From Ideonella sp. (GTDB taxonomy: Bacteria > Pseudomonadota > Gammaproteobacteria > Burkholderiales > Burkholderiaceae_C), in NCBI GenBank assembly GCA_016721465.1, contig JADKIA010000004.1:744001-808000 (forward strand): DNA of 64,000 nucleotides, in the 5' to 3' direction. A model generated the notes under the pieces. That model ran no database searches and was not told the origin of the DNA. It saw only the letters and a list, made by a program, of their open reading frames with translations. The position numbers were made by a program, and so were the translations under genes. Numbering within the stretch: position 1 is the stretch's first letter; the number at the start of each line of letters is the position of its first letter. Shown here in pieces: positions 23,976-32,055 of this stretch.

Positions 23976-25475
23976 TCAGTCCAGTTTCAGGTCCTGGATC
24001 TTGCGGGTGATGGTGTTGCGGCCGATGCCCAGCTTCAATGCCGCTTCGATGCGACGTCCGCGGGTGAGGTCCAGCGCCACCTGGATCAGCGCGCCCTCGA
24101 ACTGACGGGACAAGGCGTTCCACACATCGGGCTCATCGCCTTCGAGCATGCGGCGCGCTTCGCGTTGCAGGTCGGGCAGCCAGGCACCTGTCAGCCCACC
24201 CGCCATCTGCGGCAGCGCAGCGATCTCGGCTGCGACCACCGGCGCTGATGAGGATGCCATGCCACCCATCACACCCGATGATGGTGCCATCGACTCCGCC
24301 GCTGCAGATTCCTGGCCGCTCAGTTCGGGTGGCAGGTCCTTCGGTTCGATCACCTGTGCGGGCGCCATCACCGTCAACCAGTGGCACACGTTTTCCAGCT
24401 GGCGTACGTTGCCGGGGAAGTCGAACGCCATCAACTGGTCCAGCGCGGCATCGGTGATGCGTTTGGGCTCCACACCGAGTTCCTTGGCGCTCTTGCCGAG
24501 AAAGAATCGCGTCAGCGCTGGAATGTCCTCGCGACGCTCGCGCAGTGGGGGCAAGCGCAGGCGAATCACGTTGAGACGGTGAAACAGGTCTTCGCGGAAC
24601 GCACCCTCGCGGACGCGCTGCTCCAGGTTCTGGTGCGTGGCAGCAATCACGCGCACATTGGCACGCAGCGGCTGGTGGCCGCCAACGCGGTAGAACTGCC
24701 CATCGGACAACACGCGCAACAGACGCGTCTGCAGATCGAAGGGCATGTCGCCGATTTCGTCGAGAAACAGCGTGCCGCCATCGGCCTGCTCGAAGCGCCC
24801 GCGGCGCGTGGCCTGCGCGCCGGTGAAGGCTCCACGCTCATGACCGAACAGCTCGGACTCGAGCAGGTCCTTCGGAATGGCCGCGGTGTTGATGGCGATG
24901 AACGGCCCCTTGCTGCCAGCATCGCCGCGCGGGCTGTGCTTGTGCAGCGCGCGGGCCACCAGTTCCTTGCCCGAACCCGATTCGCCAGTGATGAGCACGG
25001 TGACATTGCTCTGCGACAAACGGCCAATGGCACGAAACACGTCTTGCATGGCCGGTGCCTGACCCAGCATCTCGGGCATCTCTGCACTGGCCGCATCGCC
25101 CACGGCCTCGCGCAGGCTCTCTTCGAGCGCACGGCGGATCAGCTCCACGGCCTTGGGCAAATCGAAAGGCTTGGGCAGGTACTCGAATGCGCCGCCCTGG
25201 AAGGCCGACACCGCGCTGTCCAGGTCGGAGTAGGCGGTCATGATGATGACCGGCAGCCCAGGCAGCTTCTCCTTGACCTTGTTGAGCAGGTCGATGCCCG
25301 AGCCGCCAGGCATGCGAATGTCGCTGACCAGCACCTGTGGCGTGTCATCGACCAACGCGGCCAGTACGTCGCGCGGATTGGAGAAGCTGCGCACCGCCAG
25401 CTGTTCGCGCGCCAGCGCTCGTTCCAGCACAAAGCGGATGGATTGGTCGTCGTCAACGATCCAGATGGGTTTCAT
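23976..25475 (-). CDS. ntrC: Nitrogen regulation response regulator NtrC (GlnG)
   Basis: The 499-aa sigma-54 activator turns on nitrogen-scavenging genes when phosphorylated by NtrB. Its receiver domain (1-120) has the acidic pocket VDDD, phospho-acceptor D52 (VSDIRM) and K102. The AAA+ domain has Walker A GESGSGKE (164-171), the sigma-54 contact loop GAFTGA (215-220) and GTLFLDEIGDMP. The C-terminal Fis-type helix-turn-helix (RIEAALKLGIGRNTITRKI) completes the protein. It lies 62 nt after ntrB in the glnA-ntrBC order. It probably activates glnA through the site at 28894-28910. Confidence 0.97.
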   Translation of the reverse strand: MKPIWIVDDDQSIRFVLERALAREQLAVRSFSNPRDVLAALVDDTPQVLVSDIRMPGGSGIDLLNKVKEKLPGLPVIIMTAYSDLDSAVSAFQGGAFEYLPKPFDLPKAVELIRRALEESLREAVGDAASAEMPEMLGQAPAMQDVFRAIGRLSQSNVTVLITGESGSGKELVARALHKHSPRGDAGSKGPFIAINTAAIPKDLLESELFGHERGAFTGAQATRRGRFEQADGGTLFLDEIGDMPFDLQTRLLRVLSDGQFYRVGGHQPLRANVRVIAATHQNLEQRVREGAFREDLFHRLNVIRLRLPPLRERREDIPALTRFFLGKSAKELGVEPKRITDAALDQLMAFDFPGNVRQLENVCHWLTVMAPAQVIEPKDLPPELSGQESAAAESMAPSSGVMGGMASSSAPVVAAEIAALPQMAGGLTGAWLPDLQREARRMLEGDEPDVWNALSRQFEGALIQVALDLTRGRRIEAALKLGIGRNTITRKIQDLKLD

Positions 25476-25537
25476 GTGGCTTCAAGGTCCGGTTCGTGCT
25501 GCGACTGCTCGGGCTGCCACGCCAACTCGAAGTCGTG

Positions 25538-26686
25538 TCAGGGCAGCGGTATGACGATGTGGAAGATCGTCCGGCCGGGCTCGCTGGTGCATTCGATCGT
25601 GCCCTGGTGTTGTTGCACGAAGGTCTGCGCCAGTGTGAGCCCGAGGCCGGATCCACCATCGCGCCCCGATACCAGCGGGTAGAAGATGCGATCCTGGATC
25701 TCCTCGGGCACACCGGGCCCGTTGTCCTCGATATGCAATTCCAATGCCAGTTTGAAGCGCTGCTTGCCAATCGTCACCTGTCGGGCCGCACGGGTGCGCA
25801 GCACGATGACGGCATCGCCCGATTCCATCCGCTCGGACAAGGCCTGCGCCGCGTTGTGGGCGATGTTGAGTACCGCCTGGATCAACTGCTCGCGGTCGCC
25901 GCGAAACTCGGGCAGCGAGGTGTCGTAGTCGCGCTGCACCTTCAGCCCACGTGGAAACTCGGCCAGGATCAGTGCCCTCACCCGCTCGCACACCTCGTGC
26001 ACGTTCACGTCGCCCACCACGTGCGGCCGGCGGTGCGGTGCCAGCAGGCGATCCACCAGGGCCTGCAGGCGATCGGCCTCGCGGATGATGACCTGGGTGT
26101 ACTCGGTGAGTTCTCTTGAGCTCAGTTCCATCTCGAGCAACTGCGCCGCGCCGCGGATGCCCCCCAAGGGATTCTTGATCTCGTGCGCCAGGTTGCGGAT
26201 CAACTCCTTGGTGACCTGCACCTGACCGAGCGCGCGTTCCTCGCGGTCCTGGCGTGTCTGCTGTTCGATCTCCAACATCTCCACGACCACGCGGTCTGTG
26301 CGGTGGTCGATCTGGGTGACGATCACGTGCACCGGCAGCTGCTCGTGGGCCGCCACGGGCGCGCGCTTCATCACCGCGTCAAAGCGCGCCGTGGCCACCT
26401 CGTTGCGCACCACGGCCGCCAGCGTGTCGCGCATGGGCCGCGGGTCGACGAACCACTCGAGCAGGCTGCTGCGCATCAAGGTGCGGCGCGACAGGCCCGC
26501 CACCGTCTCCAGCATCGCGTTGACGTAGAGCAGGCTGCCGTCGGGCCCGACCACGGCCACCATGGTGGCCAGCAGGTCGAGTGCGCCATAGGACCCCGGC
26601 TCGCTGCTCGGGCTGCCCGATTCGCCCCCCCCAGGAGCAGGCGCCACCACCGCCGGTGGAGTCGCGCCAGAACGGACTCGCGTCAT
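25538..26686 (-). CDS. ntrB: Nitrogen regulation sensor kinase NtrB (GlnL)
   Basis: The 382-aa soluble histidine kinase/phosphatase is controlled by PII and phosphorylates NtrC under nitrogen limitation. A Gly/Pro-rich tail (1-35) precedes a PAS domain (about 38-110). The dimerisation helix LAHEIKNPLGGIRGAAQ carries the phospho-acceptor H168. The HATPase domain has N-box NIAHNAAQAL, DNGPGVP and GSGLGLTLA. No transmembrane segment is seen, as expected for NtrB. Its ATG overlaps the stop of the DUF4124 gene upstream. Confidence 0.96.
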   Translation of the reverse strand: MTRVRSGATPPAVVAPAPGGGESGSPSSEPGSYGALDLLATMVAVVGPDGSLLYVNAMLETVAGLSRRTLMRSSLLEWFVDPRPMRDTLAAVVRNEVATARFDAVMKRAPVAAHEQLPVHVIVTQIDHRTDRVVVEMLEIEQQTRQDREERALGQVQVTKELIRNLAHEIKNPLGGIRGAAQLLEMELSSRELTEYTQVIIREADRLQALVDRLLAPHRRPHVVGDVNVHEVCERVRALILAEFPRGLKVQRDYDTSLPEFRGDREQLIQAVLNIAHNAAQALSERMESGDAVIVLRTRAARQVTIGKQRFKLALELHIEDNGPGVPEEIQDRIFYPLVSGRDGGSGLGLTLAQTFVQQHQGTIECTSEPGRTIFHIVIPLP

Positions 26687-27189
26687 GGTGCGATCTTGGC
26701 CAATTCGCGCTTGATGGCGGCGATGTCGCTGTCGGTGCGGGTGATGCTGGCCTTGAGCGACGAGACCCGATCCAGATAGCGCTGGTAGTTGCGCTCTTCA
26801 CCACGCCGCTCAGGTTCACCGTTGTTGTACTCGAGCTTGAGCGCCGCCAGCTTCTCTTCTTCGCGCCGCAGCTCGTCTTCGAGGATGCGACGCGCGTCCG
26901 CGTCGCGTTGGCGCTGGGCCGACGGGTCGACCTTGCTGTCGGCGGCCCGTGCAGCCGAAGCCGGCGCCGCCACACCCGCTTTCGGGCGTGGCATCTGGAT
27001 CACGGTGATGGGTGTTCCTTCCACCAGGCGGCAGCCCTTCTCTCGCGCCTCGGTCACGCTCATCGCATCGGTGTACAGCACCGGCGGCCCGGGGCACCGG
27101 TAGACATTGGCCGAGGGTGCCGAGGCCTGTGCCCAGGCCAAGCCGCCCAGCACCGTCGCGGCAATACCGATCACGAGCCTGCGAATCAT
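26683..27189 (-). CDS. Exported DUF4124-like protein with coiled-coil C-terminus
   Basis: The 168-aa product starts with a signal peptide (MIRRLVIGIAATVLGGLAWAQA). A short DUF4124-like segment with two Cys (NVYRCPGPPVLYTDA and EKGCRLVEG) follows, and then a charged helix of about 80 residues likely to form a coiled coil. It acts outside the cytoplasm, but its role is unknown. It sits between glnA and ntrB, after the glnA terminator, and overlaps the ntrB start (ATGA). Its translation is therefore tied to ntrB even though the product is exported. Similar small proteins occur at this place in other Burkholderiales, as I recall. Confidence 0.8.
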   Translation of the reverse strand: MIRRLVIGIAATVLGGLAWAQASAPSANVYRCPGPPVLYTDAMSVTEAREKGCRLVEGTPITVIQMPRPKAGVAAPASAARAADSKVDPSAQRQRDADARRILEDELRREEEKLAALKLEYNNGEPERRGEERNYQRYLDRVSSLKASITRTDSDIAAIKRELAKIAP

Positions 27190-27248
27190 CCAGCGAACTC
27201 CATGGCGGCACCACGGCCGCCCGAGCGCATTGTGACGCAGTGCACCAT

Positions 27249-27274
27249 GAAAAAGGGCGGCCTGTGGCCGCCCT
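27249..27274 (-). terminator. Rho-independent terminator after glnA
   Basis: On the minus strand an 8-bp GC stem (27273-27266 with 27262-27255, loop of 3) is followed directly by TTTTT (27254-27250). It lies just past the glnA stop and before the DUF4124-ntrBC genes. It should end most glnA transcripts and let only part read into ntrBC. Confidence 0.85.
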
Positions 27275-27296
27275 GCTTGCCGAGATCGCCGCGCGA

Positions 27297-28712
27297 TCAG
27301 AGCGTGTAGTACATGTCGAACTCCACGGGGTGCGTGGCCATGCGGAAACGCGTGACTTCCTGCATCTTCAGCTCAATGTAGGCATCGAGGTACGTGTCGG
27401 TGAACACACCACCCTTGGTGAGGAACGCGCGGTCCTTGTCCAGGTATTCCAGCGCCTGGTCCAGGCTGTGGCACACGGTGGGGATCTTCGCGTCTTCTTC
27501 CGGCGGCAGGTGGTACAGGTCCTTGGTGGCGGCTTCGCCCGGGTGGATCTTGTTTTCCACACCGTCCAGACCCGCCATCAGCATCGCCGAGAAGCCCAGG
27601 TAGGGGTTCATCAGCGGATCGGGGAAGCGCGCTTCGACGCGACGGCCCTTGGGGTTGGCCACGTACGGGATGCGGATCGAGGCCGAGCGGTTCTTGGCCG
27701 AATAGGCCAGCTTCACCGGGGCTTCGAAGCCAGGCACCAGGCGCTTGTAGCTGTTGGTGCCGGGGTTCGTGATCGCATTCAGCGCGCGGGCGTGCTTGAT
27801 GATGCCGCCGATGTAGTACAGCGCGAAATCCGACAGGCCGGCATAGCCGTCACCGGCGAACAGGTTCTTGCCGTCCTTCCAGACCGACTGGTGCACGTGC
27901 ATGCCGCTGCCGTTGTCGCCGACGATGGGCTTGGGCATGAAGGTGGCCGTTTTGCCATAGGCGTGGGCCACGTTGTGGATCACGTACTTCTGCAACTGCA
28001 CCCAATCGGCGCGCTGGATCAGCGTGGAGAAACGGGTGCCGATCTCCATCTGCCCGGCGTTGGCCACTTCGTGGTGATGCACTTCGACCGGGATGCCCAT
28101 CGATTCGAGGATCAGGCACATCTCCGAACGCAGATCCTGGCCCGAATCGACCGGTGGCACGGGAAAGTAGCCCCCCTTGACCGACGGACGGAAGCCCGAA
28201 TTGCCGTGCTCGTATTCCTTGCCGGTGTTCCAGGCGGCTTCCTCGGCTTCGATCTTCGAGAAGCAGCCCGACATGTCGTTGCCCCAACGCACGCTGTCGA
28301 AGACGAAGAACTCAGGCTCCGGGCCGAAGAAGGCGGTGTCACCCAGGCCGGTGCTCTTCATGTAGGCCTCGGCGCGCTTGGCCAGCGAGCGCGGATCGCG
28401 CTCGTAGGGCTTGTGGTCGGCCGGGTCGATCACATCACAGGTCAGGATGATGGTCGGCTCTTCGAAGAACGGGTCGATGTTCGCGGTGTTCGGGTCGGGC
28501 ATCAGCAGCATGTCCGAGGCCTCGATGCCCTTCCAGCCGGCGATCGAGGAACCGTCGAACGCATGGCCCGACGTGAACTTGTCTTCATCGAAATGGGAAA
28601 CAGGCACGGAAACGTGCTGTTCCTTGCCGCGGGTGTCGGTGAAACGGAAATCAACGAACTTGACTTCGTTTTCCTTCACCATCGACATCACGTCGGCGAC
28701 GGTCTTGGCCAT
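27297..28712 (-). CDS. glnA: Glutamine synthetase type I (GlnA)
   Basis: GlnA makes glutamine from glutamate, ammonia and ATP as a cytoplasmic dodecamer. The 471-aa product has SHAFDGSS-like GHAFDGSSIAGW, the metal site FFGPEPEFFVFD, EVHHHEVANAGQMEIG, PKPIVGDNGSGMH, NPGTNSYKRLVPG and NRSASIRIP. The adenylylation loop DLYHLPPEE carries Tyr400, matching Tyr397 of E. coli, so control by GlnE is expected. It is preceded by a sigma-54 promoter and an NtrC-like site and followed by a terminator and ntrBC. Start ATG 28712 has a GGAG ribosome site. Confidence 0.99.
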   Translation of the reverse strand: MAKTVADVMSMVKENEVKFVDFRFTDTRGKEQHVSVPVSHFDEDKFTSGHAFDGSSIAGWKGIEASDMLLMPDPNTANIDPFFEEPTIILTCDVIDPADHKPYERDPRSLAKRAEAYMKSTGLGDTAFFGPEPEFFVFDSVRWGNDMSGCFSKIEAEEAAWNTGKEYEHGNSGFRPSVKGGYFPVPPVDSGQDLRSEMCLILESMGIPVEVHHHEVANAGQMEIGTRFSTLIQRADWVQLQKYVIHNVAHAYGKTATFMPKPIVGDNGSGMHVHQSVWKDGKNLFAGDGYAGLSDFALYYIGGIIKHARALNAITNPGTNSYKRLVPGFEAPVKLAYSAKNRSASIRIPYVANPKGRRVEARFPDPLMNPYLGFSAMLMAGLDGVENKIHPGEAATKDLYHLPPEEDAKIPTVCHSLDQALEYLDKDRAFLTKGGVFTDTYLDAYIELKMQEVTRFRMATHPVEFDMYYTL

Positions 28713-28816
28713 CAGAATCTCCTAGCAGGACGCGGGTAGCAGGGGTTGTGGGATGAGGGTGGTGCAAACATCGCTGGCCACAGGGCGAACCCCAGGGCAA
28801 AGGCGCACAGGAATGT

Positions 28817-28832
28817 AGCAGAAAGCGTGCCT
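28817..28832 (-). promoter_or_regulatory. Sigma-54 promoter of glnA
   Basis: Reading leftwards, AGGCACGCTTTCTGCT matches TGGCACG-N4-TTGCW with two mismatches. It keeps the invariant GG and GC, 10 nt apart. Predicted start is near 28806, giving a glnA leader of about 94 nt. The downstream ntrBC genes support nitrogen control. Confidence 0.75.
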
Positions 28833-28893
28833 GATCCCGGGCAAGCGAGGGCTGCTGGGCGCATGGGAATCGACCCGCCACCAAGCACCAGGC

Positions 28894-28910
28894 CGCACCA
28901 ATTTGCAGCA
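28894..28910 (-). promoter_or_regulatory. NtrC-like binding site upstream of glnA
   Basis: On the minus strand TGCTGC-N5-GGTGCG matches the NtrC consensus TGCACC-N5-GGTGCA at 9 of 12 positions with correct spacing. Its centre is about 96 bp before the predicted sigma-54 start, a typical enhancer distance. No equally good second site was found. Confidence 0.6.
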
Positions 28911-28946
28911 CTCAAATGCACCGATACGGCGCGCCTCAGACGACCT

Positions 28947-29744
28947 TCATTGCACCAGGTTGGTGCTGAATTGGGCGCCGAGTTGATCCAGCCCCGTGCA
29001 CAGGTCGGCAAAGGCCAGGTCGACCGCGTCGGTTCCGCCTTTGACACCCAGCTCGATGTGCCGACCCAGCGTGGGGTGGTCGACACTGGGCAGGCTGAAG
29101 ACCTTGATGCCAGGGTACCGAGCCTCCAAGGCCTCCATCAGCGGCGTGAGTGTCGCTTCCATGGCCCCTTGAACGATGGCCGCACGTTCGCGTTGCCGCT
29201 GGCTGCCGTGCAGTGGCGCGTAGCGGCCGTCCAGCAAGCCCTCGATCATCGGGTGCGCCATGACCGGGAAACCGGGCACGAAGTGGACGTCGCCGACCGA
29301 GAACCCCGGGATCTTGTTGTAGGGGTTGGGAATGATGCTCGCGCCCTCGGGGAACATGCCCATGTTCAGTCGATGCTGGTTGTCGGCGCGCTCTGGGTCA
29401 TGGACGAGGCCCTGTTCGGCGGCCACGTCGCGCATGCGCTCGAGGATCAGGTCGCGCGCCATGGCGTGCAGCGCCAATGGACGCCCAAGTGCGGCAGCCG
29501 CACATTGGCGTGTGTGGTCGTCCGGTGTGGCGCCAATGCCACCGCAGCTGAACACGATGTCTCCGCTGGCAAAGGCATCGCGCAGTGCCGCCGTGATGTG
29601 GCCGCGGTGGTCACCCAGATAGCGGGCCCAGCTGAGCGACAGGCCACGCGCGGTGAGCAGTTCGATCACCTTCGCCATGTGCTTGTCCTGGCGCTTGCCG
29701 GACAGGATTTCGTCGCCAATGATGATCAGGCCGATGTGGGGCAT
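28947..29744 (-). CDS. CinA-like/MoCF-domain protein (competence-damage-inducible A family, N-terminal domain only)
   Basis: The 265-aa protein carries a MoCF (molybdopterin-binding-like) domain. It starts with GLIIIGDEILSGKRQDKH, followed by FSCGGIGATPDDHTRQ and PGFSVGDVHFVPGFPVMAHPM. This is the N-terminal half of CinA. The C-terminal pyrazinamidase/NMN-deamidase domain of full-length CinA is absent. Proteins of this short form are annotated 'competence/damage-inducible protein A' in many proteobacteria. Reported activities for the COG1058 domain include ADP-ribose pyrophosphatase, so that role is possible here. The EI24 gene ends 11 nt before its start, indicating an operon. Confidence 0.82.
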   Translation of the reverse strand: MPHIGLIIIGDEILSGKRQDKHMAKVIELLTARGLSLSWARYLGDHRGHITAALRDAFASGDIVFSCGGIGATPDDHTRQCAAAALGRPLALHAMARDLILERMRDVAAEQGLVHDPERADNQHRLNMGMFPEGASIIPNPYNKIPGFSVGDVHFVPGFPVMAHPMIEGLLDGRYAPLHGSQRQRERAAIVQGAMEATLTPLMEALEARYPGIKVFSLPSVDHPTLGRHIELGVKGGTDAVDLAFADLCTGLDQLGAQFSTNLVQ

Positions 29745-29755
29745 GTGCAGAGCGC

Positions 29756-30664
29756 TCAGGTCGGAGGTGGAGGCGTGATGACGGGCAACGAGCGGTCCGA
29801 CGAGGCGCCTTTGGGGAGCACATCGATCACGCTTGCGGAGCCACTTGCGGGCTTCGCCGCGGCGGGCTCGGTTTCGGCGCGCAACGCCGCCAGGGCCCCG
29901 AGGCAGAAATGGGCGAACCACAGCGCGCTGAAAGCAAACACCAGGGTGTACAGCCACACCGAAACCCCGATCAGCAGCGGTGCGAACACCAGCGTGGCGG
30001 CGCTGGCGGCCCAGATCAGCGACGGCGCGGCGCCCAGGTAACCGCTGACCACGCCAATGGCCAGCAATTGCCAGTGGTGGCGGCGCATCAGCGTGCGACG
30101 CTCCTGGGCGTCGGCGTGCTCGGCCAGCATGTCGAAGCTCATCACCCGGTAGGTGAGCCAGCCCCAGATCAAGGGTGGCACGATCAGCACCAAGGGCGGG
30201 ATGAACCACAGCGGGATGCTCACCACCAGTGCGATCAGTGTCACGATGGTGCAAAAGAAGGACCAGAGCACGCTTCGCAACATGCCGGCGCCGCGGCGCC
30301 GCTCCAGGTCGGGAAAGCGCCGCGCCGCCACGAGGCCAGCAATGGCCGGCGACATCAGCACCGACACCAGCAGCACCGACAGTACGACGATCACCGGTGC
30401 CGCCAGCAACACCACCAGCAGCGGCGCCAGCATGGTGCGAAACGACGGGCCGAGGTGGGACTCGACCATCTTCAGCCCGGCCTCGACCAGCGACCAGCTC
30501 TCCAGCCAGGCACGCACACCCGCCACCGCGGGCTCCCAGAAGAACCATCCCAGGCCGACCGCCAGTCCCGCGCCAATGAGCAGCGGCAGCAGCGACAGTC
30601 CGATCACCTTGGGGTGCAGGCAATAGGCAACGGCGCGCCAGAAGGCGTCGAGCAAAGGCTTCAT
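29756..30664 (-). CDS. EI24/CysZ-like integral membrane protein
   Basis: This 302-aa inner-membrane protein has the EI24 domain layout. It opens with MKPLLDAFWRAVAYCLHPKVIGLSLLPLL cut to its hallmark, FWRAVAYCLHPKVIGLSLLP. About six hydrophobic helices follow, with the YRVMSFDMLAEHA motif near the middle, and a polar Ala/Pro tail of about 40 residues ends the protein. CysZ of this family carries sulfate, but EI24 proteins in Burkholderiales are mostly uncharacterised and no cysteine gene is adjacent. It lies 17 nt after the YVTN propeller gene and 11 nt before the cinA-like gene, so the three are probably co-transcribed. Confidence 0.82.
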   Translation of the reverse strand: MKPLLDAFWRAVAYCLHPKVIGLSLLPLLIGAGLAVGLGWFFWEPAVAGVRAWLESWSLVEAGLKMVESHLGPSFRTMLAPLLVVLLAAPVIVVLSVLLVSVLMSPAIAGLVAARRFPDLERRRGAGMLRSVLWSFFCTIVTLIALVVSIPLWFIPPLVLIVPPLIWGWLTYRVMSFDMLAEHADAQERRTLMRRHHWQLLAIGVVSGYLGAAPSLIWAASAATLVFAPLLIGVSVWLYTLVFAFSALWFAHFCLGALAALRAETEPAAAKPASGSASVIDVLPKGASSDRSLPVITPPPPT

Positions 30665-30681
30665 GTCGACGCCCGCACGGC

Positions 30682-32001
30682 TCAGCGCAAGTTGCCGGTG
30701 TGACCGAGCGAATAACGGCCAGGCTGAGGCCACACCGTCAACCCATGCGGTTCGGACCCCACCCGCACCTGGGCCACATCGCCGGTACTGGTGTCGAAGC
30801 GATAGATCACATCGTCGAAGCGTGCCGCCAGCCACAACCATTTGCCGTCCGCACTGACGTTGCCCATGTCCGGGCTGCCGCCTCCGGGCACACCCCATTG
30901 GGCCACCACCTTTTCGGTGGCGAAATCGAGCACCGTCACGCTGCCGATGCCAAGTTTGGGGCCATGGATCTTGTGCGACCCACGGTTGGCGACATACAAG
31001 CGCTTGCCATCGCGGCTGGGGTAAAGACCATGTGCGCCCACGCCGGTGGCGATGAAGCCCACCTCGGTGAATGACTCGGCGTCGACGATGTGCACCCCAT
31101 CGGCATGCATGTCGGCGATGTAGAAGCGTTTGCCGTCGGGAGAACTGCGGATGTCCTGCGGCATGCCTTTGACCACCGTACAGATCTCCGTTGCACCAGG
31201 CTCCCACACCTTGCCAGCAACGGCGCGAGGCACACTGGGCGCCTCGACGAAACGAGTGCTCGGCATCTTCAGTTGCAGATAGCCCACCACCTTGCGCTGG
31301 AGCAGATCGATCTTGGCCACCGTGCCCGAGAACTCGCAGGTGAAGATTGCGAACTTGCCGTCGATCGAGAAGTCGGCGTGATTGATACCGGGGCACTGCG
31401 GCACCTGGATGGCGTACTGCAGGGCCATCGTCTTCGGATCACGAAAGTCCAGCCGTTTTCGCGCCTCGGCCACCACGATGGCGGAGCGGCCATCGGGCGT
31501 CGAGTACATGTTGTACGGGTCATCCACCGGCACGGACTTGCCCGGCTTGCCGGTGCGGGGGTCGATGGGCGTGAGGCTGCCGTCGGTCCGGCCTTCGGCA
31601 TTGTTGGTGACCCACAGCGTACGCAGGTCCCACGACGGCACGATGTGCTGCGGCCCGATGCCGACCTTGAACCGGTCCACCACCTTCATCTGCTTGGGGT
31701 CGACAACCACCACATCGCCCGAGCGCAGGTTGGGCACGTAGATGCGTTCCAGATCGTCGCGCAAGCGCGGATCGACTTTGTCTGCAGTCGTCTCGCTGTA
31801 GAGATTTCGCGCCTCCCGCACGGGCGGCATGCCTGGGACGGTGAGCACCTCGGTGCCTGCAGCCGGGCTGGACGCTGGAGCTGGCTTGGCACCTTGCCCC
31901 TGCGCGGAAACAACCACACTGGCCAGCACGGCAGCCACCGCCCACACGCTTGCAGACGCCCACGCGACAGCAATCCGATCCGCTTTGGAATTCTTGCTCA
32001 T
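30682..32001 (-). CDS. Exported YVTN-family beta-propeller protein
   Basis: The 439-aa product has an N-terminal signal sequence (hydrophobic WASASVWAVAAVLASVVVSAQG) and then a seven-blade-type propeller of YncE/YVTN repeats. Typical blade ends are RIYVPNLRSGDVVVVD, TLWVTNNAEGR, RFYIADMHADGVHIVD, RLYVANRGSHKI and WLWLAARFDDVIYRFD. It contains Cys residues in QCPGINHADFS and FTCEFSG that might form a disulfide. It would be periplasmic. The gene follows the secreted creatininase-family gene by 54 nt, suggesting joint function. ATG 32001 is preferred over a 12-codon upstream extension. Ligand or enzyme activity is unknown. Confidence 0.85.
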   Translation of the reverse strand: MSKNSKADRIAVAWASASVWAVAAVLASVVVSAQGQGAKPAPASSPAAGTEVLTVPGMPPVREARNLYSETTADKVDPRLRDDLERIYVPNLRSGDVVVVDPKQMKVVDRFKVGIGPQHIVPSWDLRTLWVTNNAEGRTDGSLTPIDPRTGKPGKSVPVDDPYNMYSTPDGRSAIVVAEARKRLDFRDPKTMALQYAIQVPQCPGINHADFSIDGKFAIFTCEFSGTVAKIDLLQRKVVGYLQLKMPSTRFVEAPSVPRAVAGKVWEPGATEICTVVKGMPQDIRSSPDGKRFYIADMHADGVHIVDAESFTEVGFIATGVGAHGLYPSRDGKRLYVANRGSHKIHGPKLGIGSVTVLDFATEKVVAQWGVPGGGSPDMGNVSADGKWLWLAARFDDVIYRFDTSTGDVAQVRVGSEPHGLTVWPQPGRYSLGHTGNLR

Positions 32002-32055
32002 GTTCACTTCAAGTCCCTGTCGAGCACAAAAAACCAATGATTGTAGGAAACCCGA

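Noticed and set aside
28770..28800. GTGGCCAGCGATGTTTGC (minus strand) as an alternative sigma-54 site for glnA
   Set aside because: The GG-to-GC spacing is 12 nt rather than 10.
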